Of a DNA stretch of 64,000 nt, positions 30,917-38,261 are shown in pieces. Below the pieces are notes generated by a model. It was not told where the DNA came from and made no database searches. It saw only the letters and a program-made list of their open reading frames with translations. The DNA is from DATHBD01 sp035296325 (GTDB lineage Bacteria; Actinomycetota; Actinomycetes; Mycobacteriales; Micromonosporaceae): NCBI GenBank assembly GCA_035296325.1, contig DATHBD010000051.1, forward strand, positions 310,001 through 374,000, read 5' to 3'. Position 1 is the first letter of the stretch, and each line of letters begins with the position of its first letter. Both the position numbers and the translations under genes were made by a program.

Positions 30917-32142
30917 TGCTGGACCTGGAGAAGCTCTTCGCCGCCCGGCTGCAGGCGGCCCGCGCCCGGCCGTACCTGGCGACGGCGCTCTTCGCCCTGC
31001 ACACGGTGGAATCACGGCTGGTGCCGACGATGGCCGTGGACCGACACTGGCGGTGCTATGTATCGCCGGCGTTCGTGGATCAGAGCCCGGTCGAGGAGCT
31101 GGCCGGGGTCTGGGTCCACGAGGTCTCCCACCTGTTGCGCGACCACCACGGGCGCAGCGACCGGGTTGCGCTGCAGCGCGGGCTGACCGGGCCGGGGGAA
31201 CGACTGCGGATGAACATCGCCGCGGACTTCGAGATCAACGATGACGTCTTCGGCGACGGGCTGGCCCGGCCCGAGGGCGCCGTCGACCCGCGGCTCCTCC
31301 AGCTACCCGACGGGGAGCTGATGGAGGACTACCTGCGCCAGTTCCGGTTGGGGCCGGCCACCCAAGGTCTGGTCTGGCTTGACTGTGGCAGTGGCGCCGA
31401 CGGGCTGGAGCGGGAGTGGGATCTGGGGCCGGCCGGGGCGCACGGGCTCAGCGCCCAGGAACGGGACGCGGTCCGGTTCCGGGTGGCCCGGGGGATCACC
31501 GCCCGCCCCGGGGACATACCAAAGGGGTGGCTGCGGTGGGCGGAGGAGGCGTTCCACCCACCGCAGCCGTGGCGGGACCTGCTTGGGGCGGCGATCCGCT
31601 CGGCGGCAACCGGCCCCGGCGCGGGTGAGGACTACACCTACGGCCGGCCGTCGCGGCGGTCCGCGGGCCTGCCCGGCGTCATCCTGCCCAGCCTGCGGCG
31701 CCGGCCGCCGCGGGTGTGCGTCGTCATCGACACATCCGGGTCGGTGAGTGACGCCGAGCTGGGCAGCGCGCTGCTCGAGGTTGCCGCGATCGCCCGCGCC
31801 CTGGGCGGCCGGCGGGACCTGGCCAGCGTCCTGCCGTGTGACGCCGCAGCCCAGGCCGTGCACCAGGTGTGTCGTGCCGAGGGAATCCCGCTGACCGGCG
31901 GCGGAGGGACCGATCTGCGCACCGGCTTCGCTGTGGCGCTGCGGGCCAGGCCCGGGCCGGACGTCATCGTGATCCTGACCGACGGGCAGACCCCGTGGCC
32001 GGATGCGCGGCCGCCGTGCCGGACCGTGGTGGGGCTGTTCCCCCGGGCGCGGCGGGCCGGGTTCTGGAATGAGGACCATCCCGATTACGTACCGGCCGGG
32101 CCGCCCGATTGGGCCCGAGTGGTCGACATCAGCCCCGGTTGA
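30913..32142 (+). CDS. HEXXH metallopeptidase-like domain fused to a vWA domain (DUF2201 type)
   Basis: This is a 409-residue protein. The N-terminal domain has the zincin motif VWVHEVSHLLRDHH (His69, Glu70, His73), followed by NIAADFEINDDVFGDG, the usual continuation in DUF2201_N proteins. The C-terminal domain is a vWA-like fold with a MIDAS: DTSGSVS near residue 275, Thr in GGGGTDLRTGF, and Asp in VIVILTDGQTP. Whether the protease-like site is active is unknown. Translational coupling to the MoxR ATPase is seen directly. The pair plausibly forms an ATPase-driven metal-dependent complex acting on other proteins. Confidence 0.9.
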   Translation: MMLDLEKLFAARLQAARARPYLATALFALHTVESRLVPTMAVDRHWRCYVSPAFVDQSPVEELAGVWVHEVSHLLRDHHGRSDRVALQRGLTGPGERLRMNIAADFEINDDVFGDGLARPEGAVDPRLLQLPDGELMEDYLRQFRLGPATQGLVWLDCGSGADGLEREWDLGPAGAHGLSAQERDAVRFRVARGITARPGDIPKGWLRWAEEAFHPPQPWRDLLGAAIRSAATGPGAGEDYTYGRPSRRSAGLPGVILPSLRRRPPRVCVVIDTSGSVSDAELGSALLEVAAIARALGGRRDLASVLPCDAAAQAVHQVCRAEGIPLTGGGGTDLRTGFAVALRARPGPDVIVILTDGQTPWPDARPPCRTVVGLFPRARRAGFWNEDHPDYVPAGPPDWARVVDISPG

Positions 32143-32171
32143 TGAACCGCGGTACGGGCCGGCACACCGGA

Positions 32172-32204
32172 TGTCCGGGTGGGCTGACGACACCCACCCG
32201 GACA
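32172..32204. terminator. bidirectional hairpin terminator
   Basis: TGTCCGGGTGGG (32172-32183) pairs perfectly over 12 bp with CCCACCCGGACA (32193-32204) around a 9-base loop. It lies between the convergent vWA gene and the LuxR-type regulator gene and probably ends both transcripts. Confidence 0.75.
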
Positions 32205-32250
32205 GCGCCGGTACCGCCTCCGCCGCATTCCGGGGCGCGTGTTCCCGCTC

Positions 32251-33195
32251 TTACCTTCCGTTATGGACCGCGGTGAGCGGGTCGGCGCGCGATGGGACTT
32301 CGGACGAGGGGTCCAGCAGGCCGAGCGCGTAGGCGGTACGGATTGCACCGGCACGATTGCGCGTACCAAGCTTGAGAAACAGGCGCGCTTGGAGGTTCTC
32401 CACCGTCTTCACGGCGATGGCCAGCAGTCGTGCGGTCTGCCGCACGGTATGACCCATCGCGATTGATCGAAGAATGTCGAACTCGCGGGCGGTGAATTCA
32501 GGTGATCCAGGGGTGCTCGCGGATGGGAGCTCCGGCGCGAGCGCATCGATCAGGCCGAGTTGGACCGCCCTGGCGACGGCCTGGGTCTTGCTCGACACCC
32601 GCAGTTTCGTGTAGACCCGTCGCTTGGTGCTCTCGACCGCGCCCACGTTGACGGTCAGTAGATTCGCGATGTGCCGGACCGAATGACCGGCGGCGAGCAT
32701 GGCCAGAACCTCGCGTTCCTGGGCGGTGAGATTCTGATCATTGACCGGCTCGGTCGGCTGGGTACCTACCGTGGCGCCACGACGGCGCAGCAGCAGCAGG
32801 AACGACTCGATGCCGACGGACGAGGGGATCAGCGTGTCCAATCCGAATCGTTCAGCCACCACGAGGTCGGCCGGTGCCAGCCCGTCGTAGATCAGGACGA
32901 TGCGAGTTTCCCCGAACTGTGCGCGGAGCTTTCCCAGCGGGTCGAGCATCGGCGCGGCGTCCGGTCCGCCGTCCACCACGACCAGGTCCGGATGGCGCAG
33001 ACCACAGAGGTACGGCAGCGCGGCGATCTCATCCACCTGACCCACCACTCGGAATTCCGCCCGGCTCAGCGAGGCCGCCAGCGCGTCACGGATCAGTCGA
33101 CGGGTGCAGTGCAGGACGACAGTCGGATTGGTCCACCGCAGGTCCGGAGGCGCACGTAACGTGACAGATCTATGAACTTGACTCATGTATCGCAT
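32251..33195 (-). CDS. regulator with receiver-like domain and two LuxR helix-turn-helix domains
   Basis: About 314 residues. The N-terminal 130 residues resemble a response-regulator receiver (PTVVLHCTRRLIRDALAASL...DLVVVDGGPD) but the acidic pocket and phosphoacceptor are not clearly kept. Two LuxR-type HTH domains follow: LTAQEREVLAMLAAGHSVRHIANLLTVNVGAVESTKRRVYTKL, and FTAREFDILRSIAMGHTVRQTARLLAIAVKTVENLQARLFLKL. Two HTH domains in one chain is unusual. ATG 33195 has GGAG just upstream; ATG 33186 and TTG 33207 are alternatives. It faces the AAA/vWA operon and could control it. Confidence 0.85.
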   Translation of the reverse strand: MRYMSQVHRSVTLRAPPDLRWTNPTVVLHCTRRLIRDALAASLSRAEFRVVGQVDEIAALPYLCGLRHPDLVVVDGGPDAAPMLDPLGKLRAQFGETRIVLIYDGLAPADLVVAERFGLDTLIPSSVGIESFLLLLRRRGATVGTQPTEPVNDQNLTAQEREVLAMLAAGHSVRHIANLLTVNVGAVESTKRRVYTKLRVSSKTQAVARAVQLGLIDALAPELPSASTPGSPEFTAREFDILRSIAMGHTVRQTARLLAIAVKTVENLQARLFLKLGTRNRAGAIRTAYALGLLDPSSEVPSRADPLTAVHNGR

Positions 33196-33387
33196 GTTGC
33201 TCCGCAAGTGCCCCCCGGCATAGCGGTCCTAGGGGAATTCACATCAATTGTTTTCGATTCAAAGGCGGGCCAACGGCGCACGGTGGCTCCTACCAGGCGA
33301 TTTAGTGCTCTGCGCACTTGCGCCGTAGCGCAACGCACACGTCACAGGGCCGCCGGCATGAAACGTTCACGCCGGCGTGCGGGCCGG

Positions 33388-34119
33388 TCAGAGTCTCAAC
33401 TGGGCTCGGATGAGAGCGTCGAGCCGTTGCCATGCCGGGGACGAGGCGTTCACCGCACCCTGGATCATCGCCGGAATCTCGGAGGTGGGGTCCTGGCCGG
33501 GCAGGTCGTCAGCCCCGTAGCGTGCTCGCGTTGCGGTGACGATCCGGTCGGCAAGGTCATCGATGCGATCGTCGTGGGGCTCGAGGTCGTACGCGTGGTC
33601 GTAGTCGAGGAAAATCTGGCGCAGCGTCGGGGCCGCCAGGATCTCAATCTGGTCGCGGAACATTGCGATCGCGGTGTCGGGATGAGTGGCGAACACGAGA
33701 ATCCACAGGTCGTTCTGCAGCGTCACCCACCGTTGGGTGAAACCGAGCTGCGGCAACCGCTCCAGGTGACCGGTGACCTCGGGCGGTAGCGCCGTCAGGT
33801 GCCCGCCAGCGAGCCGCCGAAGGCGTTCCCGGGTGGCCCGAAGGTCGCGGATGCGGCCGGAGATGTCGGCGTCGATCTGCCGGAGGGCTTGCCGGAACTC
33901 ATCGTCGGGCACCGACCGGAGGTCACGGATGCGGGCCAACGGGACACCTGCCCTGGCCAGAGTCCGGATCTTGACCAGGTCGACGGCATGGCCGGCCGTG
34001 TATCGCCGGTAGCCGGATGCGTCGCGCGCCGGCTCAGGCAGCAGCCCTTTGTCGTGGTAGACGCGGATGGTCTTGGTCGACACCCCGACGTACCTGGCAA
34101 GCTGCCCGATGGTGATCAT
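33388..34119 (-). CDS. MerR-family transcriptional regulator
   Basis: The 243-residue protein begins MITIGQLARYVGVSTKTIRVYHDKGLLPEPARDASGYRRYTAGHAVDLVKIRTLARAGVPLARI, a canonical MerR winged helix. A dimerising coiled coil (DADISGRIRDLRATRERLRRLAGGH) and an effector domain of about 130 residues follow, the latter of unknown ligand and without a metal-binding cysteine set. ATG 34119 is the family start, although the frame is open to 34458. It is divergent from a small helical gene, with a MerR-type dyad between them. Confidence 0.9.
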   Translation of the reverse strand: MITIGQLARYVGVSTKTIRVYHDKGLLPEPARDASGYRRYTAGHAVDLVKIRTLARAGVPLARIRDLRSVPDDEFRQALRQIDADISGRIRDLRATRERLRRLAGGHLTALPPEVTGHLERLPQLGFTQRWVTLQNDLWILVFATHPDTAIAMFRDQIEILAAPTLRQIFLDYDHAYDLEPHDDRIDDLADRIVTATRARYGADDLPGQDPTSEIPAMIQGAVNASSPAWQRLDALIRAQLRL

Positions 34120-34135
34120 CAGGCCATGGTCGCAC

Positions 34136-34164
34136 TTGACCTTGCCCCAGGGGAAAGGTTGCAC
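34136..34164 (+). promoter_or_regulatory. MerR-type promoter and operator dyad
   Basis: A near-perfect dyad has left arm ACCTTGCCCC (34139-34148) and right arm GGGGAAAGGT (34150-34159), 9 of 10 positions symmetric about A34149. The left arm overlaps a -35 element TTGACC (34136-34141), as in SoxR-type promoters. A -10 would fall near 34159-34166, where the sequence is weak, as expected for a promoter needing MerR distortion. Transcription would run into the small gene at 34174. Confidence 0.65.
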
Positions 34165-34173
34165 CATGTCGTC

Positions 34174-34482
34174 ATGGGACGTGCGAACCTCGACCGGGAC
34201 ACCCTGCGAGCGCTGGCCGACGAGGGCAACGAGACCGCCCTGGACCGGCTGGCTGACCTCGCCGACGGCTGCGGCGACCTCGCGGAGCTGTGCGATCTGC
34301 TCGACGAGGGGTGCATGCGAGCCGGGCGCCTGCTCACCCGGCGCGCGGCCGCGGCCGGTGACCTCCGCGAGCTGCAACGGATCTCTGATGCCGGTTGTGC
34401 GGAGGCTGGCGACGAGCTGGAACGGCTGCTGACGGCACCGATCCGCGAGGACGGACAAGGGACCGGTGAGCCAGACAGGTGA
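34174..34482 (+). CDS. small helical repeat-like protein divergent from merR
   Basis: A 102-residue protein from ATG 34174 has repeating Leu/Ala/Asp/Glu helices: LDRDTLRALADEGNETALDRLADLADGCGDLAELCDLLDEGCMRAG and RAAAAGDLRELQRISDAGCAEAGDELERLL. The pattern resembles short tetratricopeptide or Sel1-like helical repeats, and its function is unknown. It is likely transcribed from the MerR-controlled promoter, possibly leaderless. The upstream part of this frame, inside antisense merR, is not considered coding. Confidence 0.6.
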   Translation: MGRANLDRDTLRALADEGNETALDRLADLADGCGDLAELCDLLDEGCMRAGRLLTRRAAAAGDLRELQRISDAGCAEAGDELERLLTAPIREDGQGTGEPDR

Positions 34483-34491
34483 GCGGTCCGC

Positions 34492-35394
34492 TCACCCCAG
34501 GACGATGACCAACTTGCCGCGGACATGCCCACCCTCACTGAGCCGGTGCGCCTGCGCCGCGGCGTCGAGCGGGAACGTCTTCGCGACCGGCAGTCGGAAC
34601 CGACCCTCCTCGTACAGCTTCGCGGCGAGGCCGTACGCGTGGTACGCCGAGGTGGTGCCGGTGAACGCCACGCCGTGCCTGGCGGCGTCGTAGTCGGCAA
34701 TCGTGATCACCTTGCCGGCGGAACCCGTGACGTCGATCAGGTCGGGCAGCGCGCCCTGGCCGGCGGTGTCGAACGCGACGTCGACACCGCCGGAGGCGAT
34801 CTGGCGCACCCGGGCGGCGAGGCCCTCGCCGTAGGTCACCGGCGTAGCGCCGAGCGAACGCAGGTAGTCGTGGTTTCCTTCGCTGGCGGTACCGATCACC
34901 GACGCGCCCCGGGCGACGGCGAGCTGGGTGGCCGCGGCACCCACCCCGCCCGCCGCACCGTTGATCAGCACCGTGTCGCCGTTGGCCACGCCGAGCAGGT
35001 CGAGCCCCCGGACCGCGGTCTCCACCGCCACCGGCAGCCCGCCCGCTTCCGCCCACGACATCGCCGCCGGCTTCGCGGCGAAGTGCGTGAGCAGCGCATA
35101 CTCCGCGCAGCCGGCCGCCACCGCCGGGCCGAACACCTCATCACCCACGGCGACGCCGGCCACGCCCTCGCCGACCTCGTCGACGACGCCGGCAACCTCG
35201 AGACCCGGGATGCGCGGCAGGGCGATCGGCATCATCGCGCTCATCGCGCCACTGCGGACCTTCGCGTCGAACCGGTTGACGCCAGCGGCACGCACCGCGA
35301 CCCGGATCTGCCCGGGCCCGGCGTGCGGCTCGGGGACCTCGGCGACGTGCAGCACATCCGGGCCGCCGTACTCCTGGAACTGAACCGCCTTCAT
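34492..35394 (-). CDS. NADP-dependent quinone-oxidoreductase-like MDR protein
   Basis: The 300-residue medium-chain dehydrogenase/reductase starts MKAVQFQEYGGPDVLHVAEVPEPHAGPGQIRVAVRAAGVNRFDAKVRSG. The nucleotide-binding VLINGAAGGVGAAATQLAVARGASVIGTAS follows near residue 140. Catalytic zinc ligands are absent, as in the quinone reductase subgroup. It converges with the small MerR-linked gene, its end lying 9 bp beyond that gene's stop. The substrate is unknown. Confidence 0.9.
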   Translation of the reverse strand: MKAVQFQEYGGPDVLHVAEVPEPHAGPGQIRVAVRAAGVNRFDAKVRSGAMSAMMPIALPRIPGLEVAGVVDEVGEGVAGVAVGDEVFGPAVAAGCAEYALLTHFAAKPAAMSWAEAGGLPVAVETAVRGLDLLGVANGDTVLINGAAGGVGAAATQLAVARGASVIGTASEGNHDYLRSLGATPVTYGEGLAARVRQIASGGVDVAFDTAGQGALPDLIDVTGSAGKVITIADYDAARHGVAFTGTTSAYHAYGLAAKLYEEGRFRLPVAKTFPLDAAAQAHRLSEGGHVRGKLVIVLG

Positions 35395-35433
35395 GGCGTG
35401 CCCCCTCTCCGCTCACCGGCACCCTATCGCCGG

Positions 35434-35937
35434 TCAGCCGTGGAAGCCCTGACCCGTCTCGAGCAACGTCTTCAGGTCACTGAGCACCCAGCTCCAGCCG
35501 CCACCCGCGCCCTGGGCCTCCAGGTCACCGGCGAGCAGCGAGGCCAGCAGCGGAGCACCGCCGAGGTCATGGGTCACCGTGAGCGTGGTGACGCCGTCCT
35601 CGCCGGGCTTGATCTCGTGGGTGAGCCGGGTGAACCCCTCCGCCTCCATCGCGGGGTCCATGAGCATCCGCCAGGTCTGGACGAGCCTGCGCGGCGGGTC
35701 GGCCTCGATGACCTCGCCGTCCACCGCCACCTCGGGTGCGCCGTGCGCGCGCATCTCCTCGCTGGCGAGCGCCCGGTACGTGCCGCCGGGTCGCAGGTCG
35801 TACTCCGCGGTGCCGCCGTAGCCGTACCGCCGGGTCCACTCCGGCTTGGTGATCGCGTCCCAGATCGCCTCGGGTGTCGCCTTGATGTACACCCGGTAGA
35901 CCTGCACGGTGACGTTGGCCTGCGTTGCGGTTGTCAT
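35434..35937 (-). CDS. SRPBCC (AHSA1-like) domain protein
   Basis: The 167-residue protein starts MTTATQANVTVQVYRVYIKATPEAIWDAITKPEWTRRYGYGGTAEYDLRPGGTYRAL, the typical N terminus of actinobacterial SRPBCC/AHSA1-like lipid- or ligand-binding proteins. A C-terminal amphipathic helix (GGGWSWVLSDLKTLLETG) completes the helix-grip fold. Its ATG overlaps the stop of the arsR gene (ATGA). ArsR-SRPBCC pairs are a common actinobacterial arrangement in which the regulator controls the ligand-binding protein; the ligand is unknown. Confidence 0.9.
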   Translation of the reverse strand: MTTATQANVTVQVYRVYIKATPEAIWDAITKPEWTRRYGYGGTAEYDLRPGGTYRALASEEMRAHGAPEVAVDGEVIEADPPRRLVQTWRMLMDPAMEAEGFTRLTHEIKPGEDGVTTLTVTHDLGGAPLLASLLAGDLEAQGAGGGWSWVLSDLKTLLETGQGFHG

Positions 35938-36269
35938 GTCTTCTCCTCGAGTTCGTTCTTGAGGTCCACGAGCGCCGACACACGACGCTCGGTGTACTTG
36001 TCGATCCACCGGTCGTGGATGAGCCGGATCGGCACCGGATTGAGGAAGTGCAACTTCTCCCGGCCGGACCGCCGGGTCACCACGAGCCCGGCGTCTTCCA
36101 GCACCCGAAGGTGCTTCATGACGCCGAAGCGGGTCATCGCCAGCTCCGACTCAAGCTCGGTCAGCGTGCGGCCGTCACGCTGGAAGAGCCGGTCGAGCAG
36201 GAGCCGCCGGGTCGGATCAGCGAGTGCTTTGAACACTCGATCGTCGTCGTCGGCCACGCTGGAAAGCAT
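35934..36269 (-). CDS. ArsR-family transcriptional regulator
   Basis: A 111-residue winged-helix protein: DDDRVFKALADPTRRLLLDRLFQRDGRTLTELESELAMTRFGVMKHLRVLEDAGLVVTRRSGREKLHFLNP. It has no metal-binding cysteine pair, so it belongs to the metal-independent type linked to SRPBCC partners. ATG 36269 is placed directly against a perfect inverted repeat (36270-36289). A GTG at 36257 is an alternative. The downstream SRPBCC gene overlaps by 4 bp. Confidence 0.9.
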   Translation of the reverse strand: MLSSVADDDDRVFKALADPTRRLLLDRLFQRDGRTLTELESELAMTRFGVMKHLRVLEDAGLVVTRRSGREKLHFLNPVPIRLIHDRWIDKYTERRVSALVDLKNELEEKT

Positions 36270-36289
36270 ATGTGACCCAAAGGTCACAT
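36270..36289. promoter_or_regulatory. ArsR operator, perfect inverted repeat
   Basis: ATGTGACC (36270-36277) and GGTCACAT (36282-36289) form a perfect 8-bp inverted repeat with spacer CAAA immediately upstream of the arsR ATG. Size and position fit an autoregulatory ArsR operator. Its right end overlaps a TGTCGA hexamer belonging to the divergent DGPF side. Confidence 0.65.
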
Positions 36290-36326
36290 GTCGAGGTCCC
36301 GGGCCAGAAAAAAAGTTGGTACGCGA

Positions 36327-36353
36327 TGTCGAAGTGGGCGATCGGTGTTCGAC
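36327..36353 (+). promoter_or_regulatory. candidate ECF42-type promoter of the DGPF gene
   Basis: TGTCGA (36327-36332) and CGAC (36350-36353) are separated by 17 bp and lie 58 bp upstream of the DGPF gene. As I recall, ECF42 sigma factors recognise TGTCGA at -35 and CG(A/T)C at -10, so this matches autoregulation by the sigma factor encoded two genes down. The recalled motif should be checked. Confidence 0.5.
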
Positions 36354-36410
36354 GCGTTGGCAGAGCCTGGAAATATCGAGATCCGGGCCGCCGATGTGAG
36401 GAGATGCGCG

Positions 36411-36836
36411 ATGCGATTCATGGTCATGATCAAGGGCAACGAGAGCACCGAGTCCGGCGAACTGCCCAGCGAGGAGATGCTCACCGAGATGGGCAGGTAC
36501 AACGAGGAGCTGGTCAAGGCCGGCGTCCTGCTGGCCGGCGAGGGCCTGCACCCGAGCTCCAAAGGGGCCAGGGTTCGGTTCTCCGGCACCAACCGGACCG
36601 TGGTCGACGGCCCGTTCGCCGAGGCGAAGGAGCTCATCGCCGGTTTCTGGCTGATCCAGGTCAAGTCCCGGGAAGAGGCGATCGAGTGGGTGAAGCGCTG
36701 CCCCAACCCGACGCCGGGTGAGTCGGAGATCGAGATCCGCCAGGTGTTCGAGGCAGACGACTTCGGCGACGCCCTCACCCCTGAACTGCGCGAGCAGGAG
36801 GACCGCCTGCGCGCGGAGACCGCCACGCAGCAGTAG
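36411..36836 (+). CDS. DGPF-motif YCII-related protein
   Basis: A 141-residue protein starts MRFMVMIKGNESTESGELPSEEMLTEMGRYNEELVKAGVLLAGEGLHPS and contains the hallmark NRTVVDGPFAEAKELIAGFWLIQV. GAGGAG eight bases upstream fixes ATG 36411. DGPF/YCII proteins form small ferredoxin-like folds of uncertain catalytic role and almost always accompany ECF42 sigma factors, as here. They are thought to be part of the signalling module or its target. Confidence 0.92.
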   Translation: MRFMVMIKGNESTESGELPSEEMLTEMGRYNEELVKAGVLLAGEGLHPSSKGARVRFSGTNRTVVDGPFAEAKELIAGFWLIQVKSREEAIEWVKRCPNPTPGESEIEIRQVFEADDFGDALTPELREQEDRLRAETATQQ

Positions 36837-36879
36837 CGCCGCTTGCCCCGACAACGAGCGGTGGGGTATTGCGTAGCTG

Positions 36880-38145
36880 GTGACGACCAGGGACCCCCAG
36901 CGTGTGATCGAAGCGGTCTGGCGGATCGAGGCGGCCCGGCTCATCGCCGGACTGGCGCGGATGGTGCACGACCTCGGCCTGGCCGAGGACCTCGCCCAGG
37001 ATGCCCTCGTCGCCGCGCTGGAACAGTGGCCCGAGTCAGGCGTCCCGGACAACCCGGGCGCCTGGCTCATGGCCATCGGCAAGCGTCGGGCGATCGATCT
37101 GTTCCGCCGCAACGCCAGGCTGGAGCGCAAGCACGAGGAGATCGGCCGTGATCTGGAAGCCGGCCAACTGGAGCCACCGCCGGACTTCGATGCCGTCTCC
37201 GAGGACATCGGTGACGACCTGCTGCGCCTGATCTTCACGGCGTGCCATCCGGTGCTCTCCGCCGAGGCCCGGGTCGCCCTGACCCTGCGGGTACTCACCG
37301 GCCTGACCACCCTCGAGATCGCCCGGGCCTTTCTGGTCCCGGAGTCGACCGTGGCCCAACGCATCGTCCGGGCCAAGCGGACACTGGCCGAGGCGAACGT
37401 GCGGTTCGAGGTCCCGGCGGGGCCGGAACTGGCTGCCCGGATGGGCTCCGTGCTCGAGGTGGTCTACCTGGTCTTCAACGAGGGGTACTCGGCCACGGCC
37501 GGCGACGACTGGATGCGCCCGGCACTTTGCGAGGACGCCCTGCGGCTCGGCCGGATCCTTGCGGAGCTGGCGCCCAGGGACCCGGAGGTGCACGGGCTCG
37601 TTGCGCTGATGGAGATCCAGGCCTCCCGGGCGCGCGCCCGGGTCGCCGCATCCGGCGAACCGGTCCTGCTGCTTGACCAGGACCGGTCGCGCTGGGATCA
37701 GCTCCTGATCCGCCGTGGACTGGCCGCGGTGCAGCGCGCGGAGGACCTCGGCGGCGCCGGCGGCCCGTACGCTCTGCAGGCCGCAATCGCCGCCTGCCAC
37801 GCCCGAGCCGTCACCGCGGCCGAGACGGATTGGGCCAGAATCGCCGCGCTGTACGGCGCGCTCGCCCAACGCACCCCCTCCCCCGTGGTGGAGCTGAACC
37901 GAGCGGTCGCGCTATCCATGTCCATCGGCCCGGCGGCCGGGCTGGCGGTGGTCGACACGCTGCTGTCCGAACCGGCCCTCAAGCACTATCACCTGCTGCC
38001 CAGCGTGCGCGGCGAGTTGCTGACCAGGCTCGGCCGGTACGAGGAGGCGCGCGCCGAACTCGAGCGGGCGGCAGCGCTGACCCGCAACAGCCGGGAACGC
38101 GCTCTCCTGCTGGAACGCGCCGCCACGTGTGCGGCGCCGCGCTAG
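36880..38145 (+). CDS. ECF42-type RNA polymerase sigma factor with TPR-like C-terminal extension
   Basis: The 421-residue protein has sigma region 2 (VWRIEAARLIAGLARMVHDLGLAEDLAQDALVAALEQWP...AWLMAIGKRRAIDLFRR) and region 4 (ALTLRVLTGLTTLEIARAFLVPESTVAQRIVRAKRTL). About 220 helical residues follow, containing the conserved YLVFNEGYSATAGDDWMRP and TPR-like repeats. The extension is characteristic of ECF42 and is needed for its activity, since no anti-sigma factor exists. The GTG 36880 start has no clear binding site. It lies 43 bp after the DGPF gene. Confidence 0.92.
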   Translation: MTTRDPQRVIEAVWRIEAARLIAGLARMVHDLGLAEDLAQDALVAALEQWPESGVPDNPGAWLMAIGKRRAIDLFRRNARLERKHEEIGRDLEAGQLEPPPDFDAVSEDIGDDLLRLIFTACHPVLSAEARVALTLRVLTGLTTLEIARAFLVPESTVAQRIVRAKRTLAEANVRFEVPAGPELAARMGSVLEVVYLVFNEGYSATAGDDWMRPALCEDALRLGRILAELAPRDPEVHGLVALMEIQASRARARVAASGEPVLLLDQDRSRWDQLLIRRGLAAVQRAEDLGGAGGPYALQAAIAACHARAVTAAETDWARIAALYGALAQRTPSPVVELNRAVALSMSIGPAAGLAVVDTLLSEPALKHYHLLPSVRGELLTRLGRYEEARAELERAAALTRNSRERALLLERAATCAAPR

Positions 38146-38261
38146 CCAACTCGGCCGCGGCCGTTTGCCGGCCCGCTACCAACCTGTCGCTCGTCGTACG
38201 CCCGTCTCGGATCAACTGAGGGTCGTCCGGCCGACCGCGCCGGTGGCCCCGAGGAGGACCC

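Noticed and set aside
36270..37376. Minus-strand extension of the arsR frame to 37376
   Set aside because: The ArsR fold begins at ATG 36269. The extra sequence is antisense to the DGPF and ECF42 genes.
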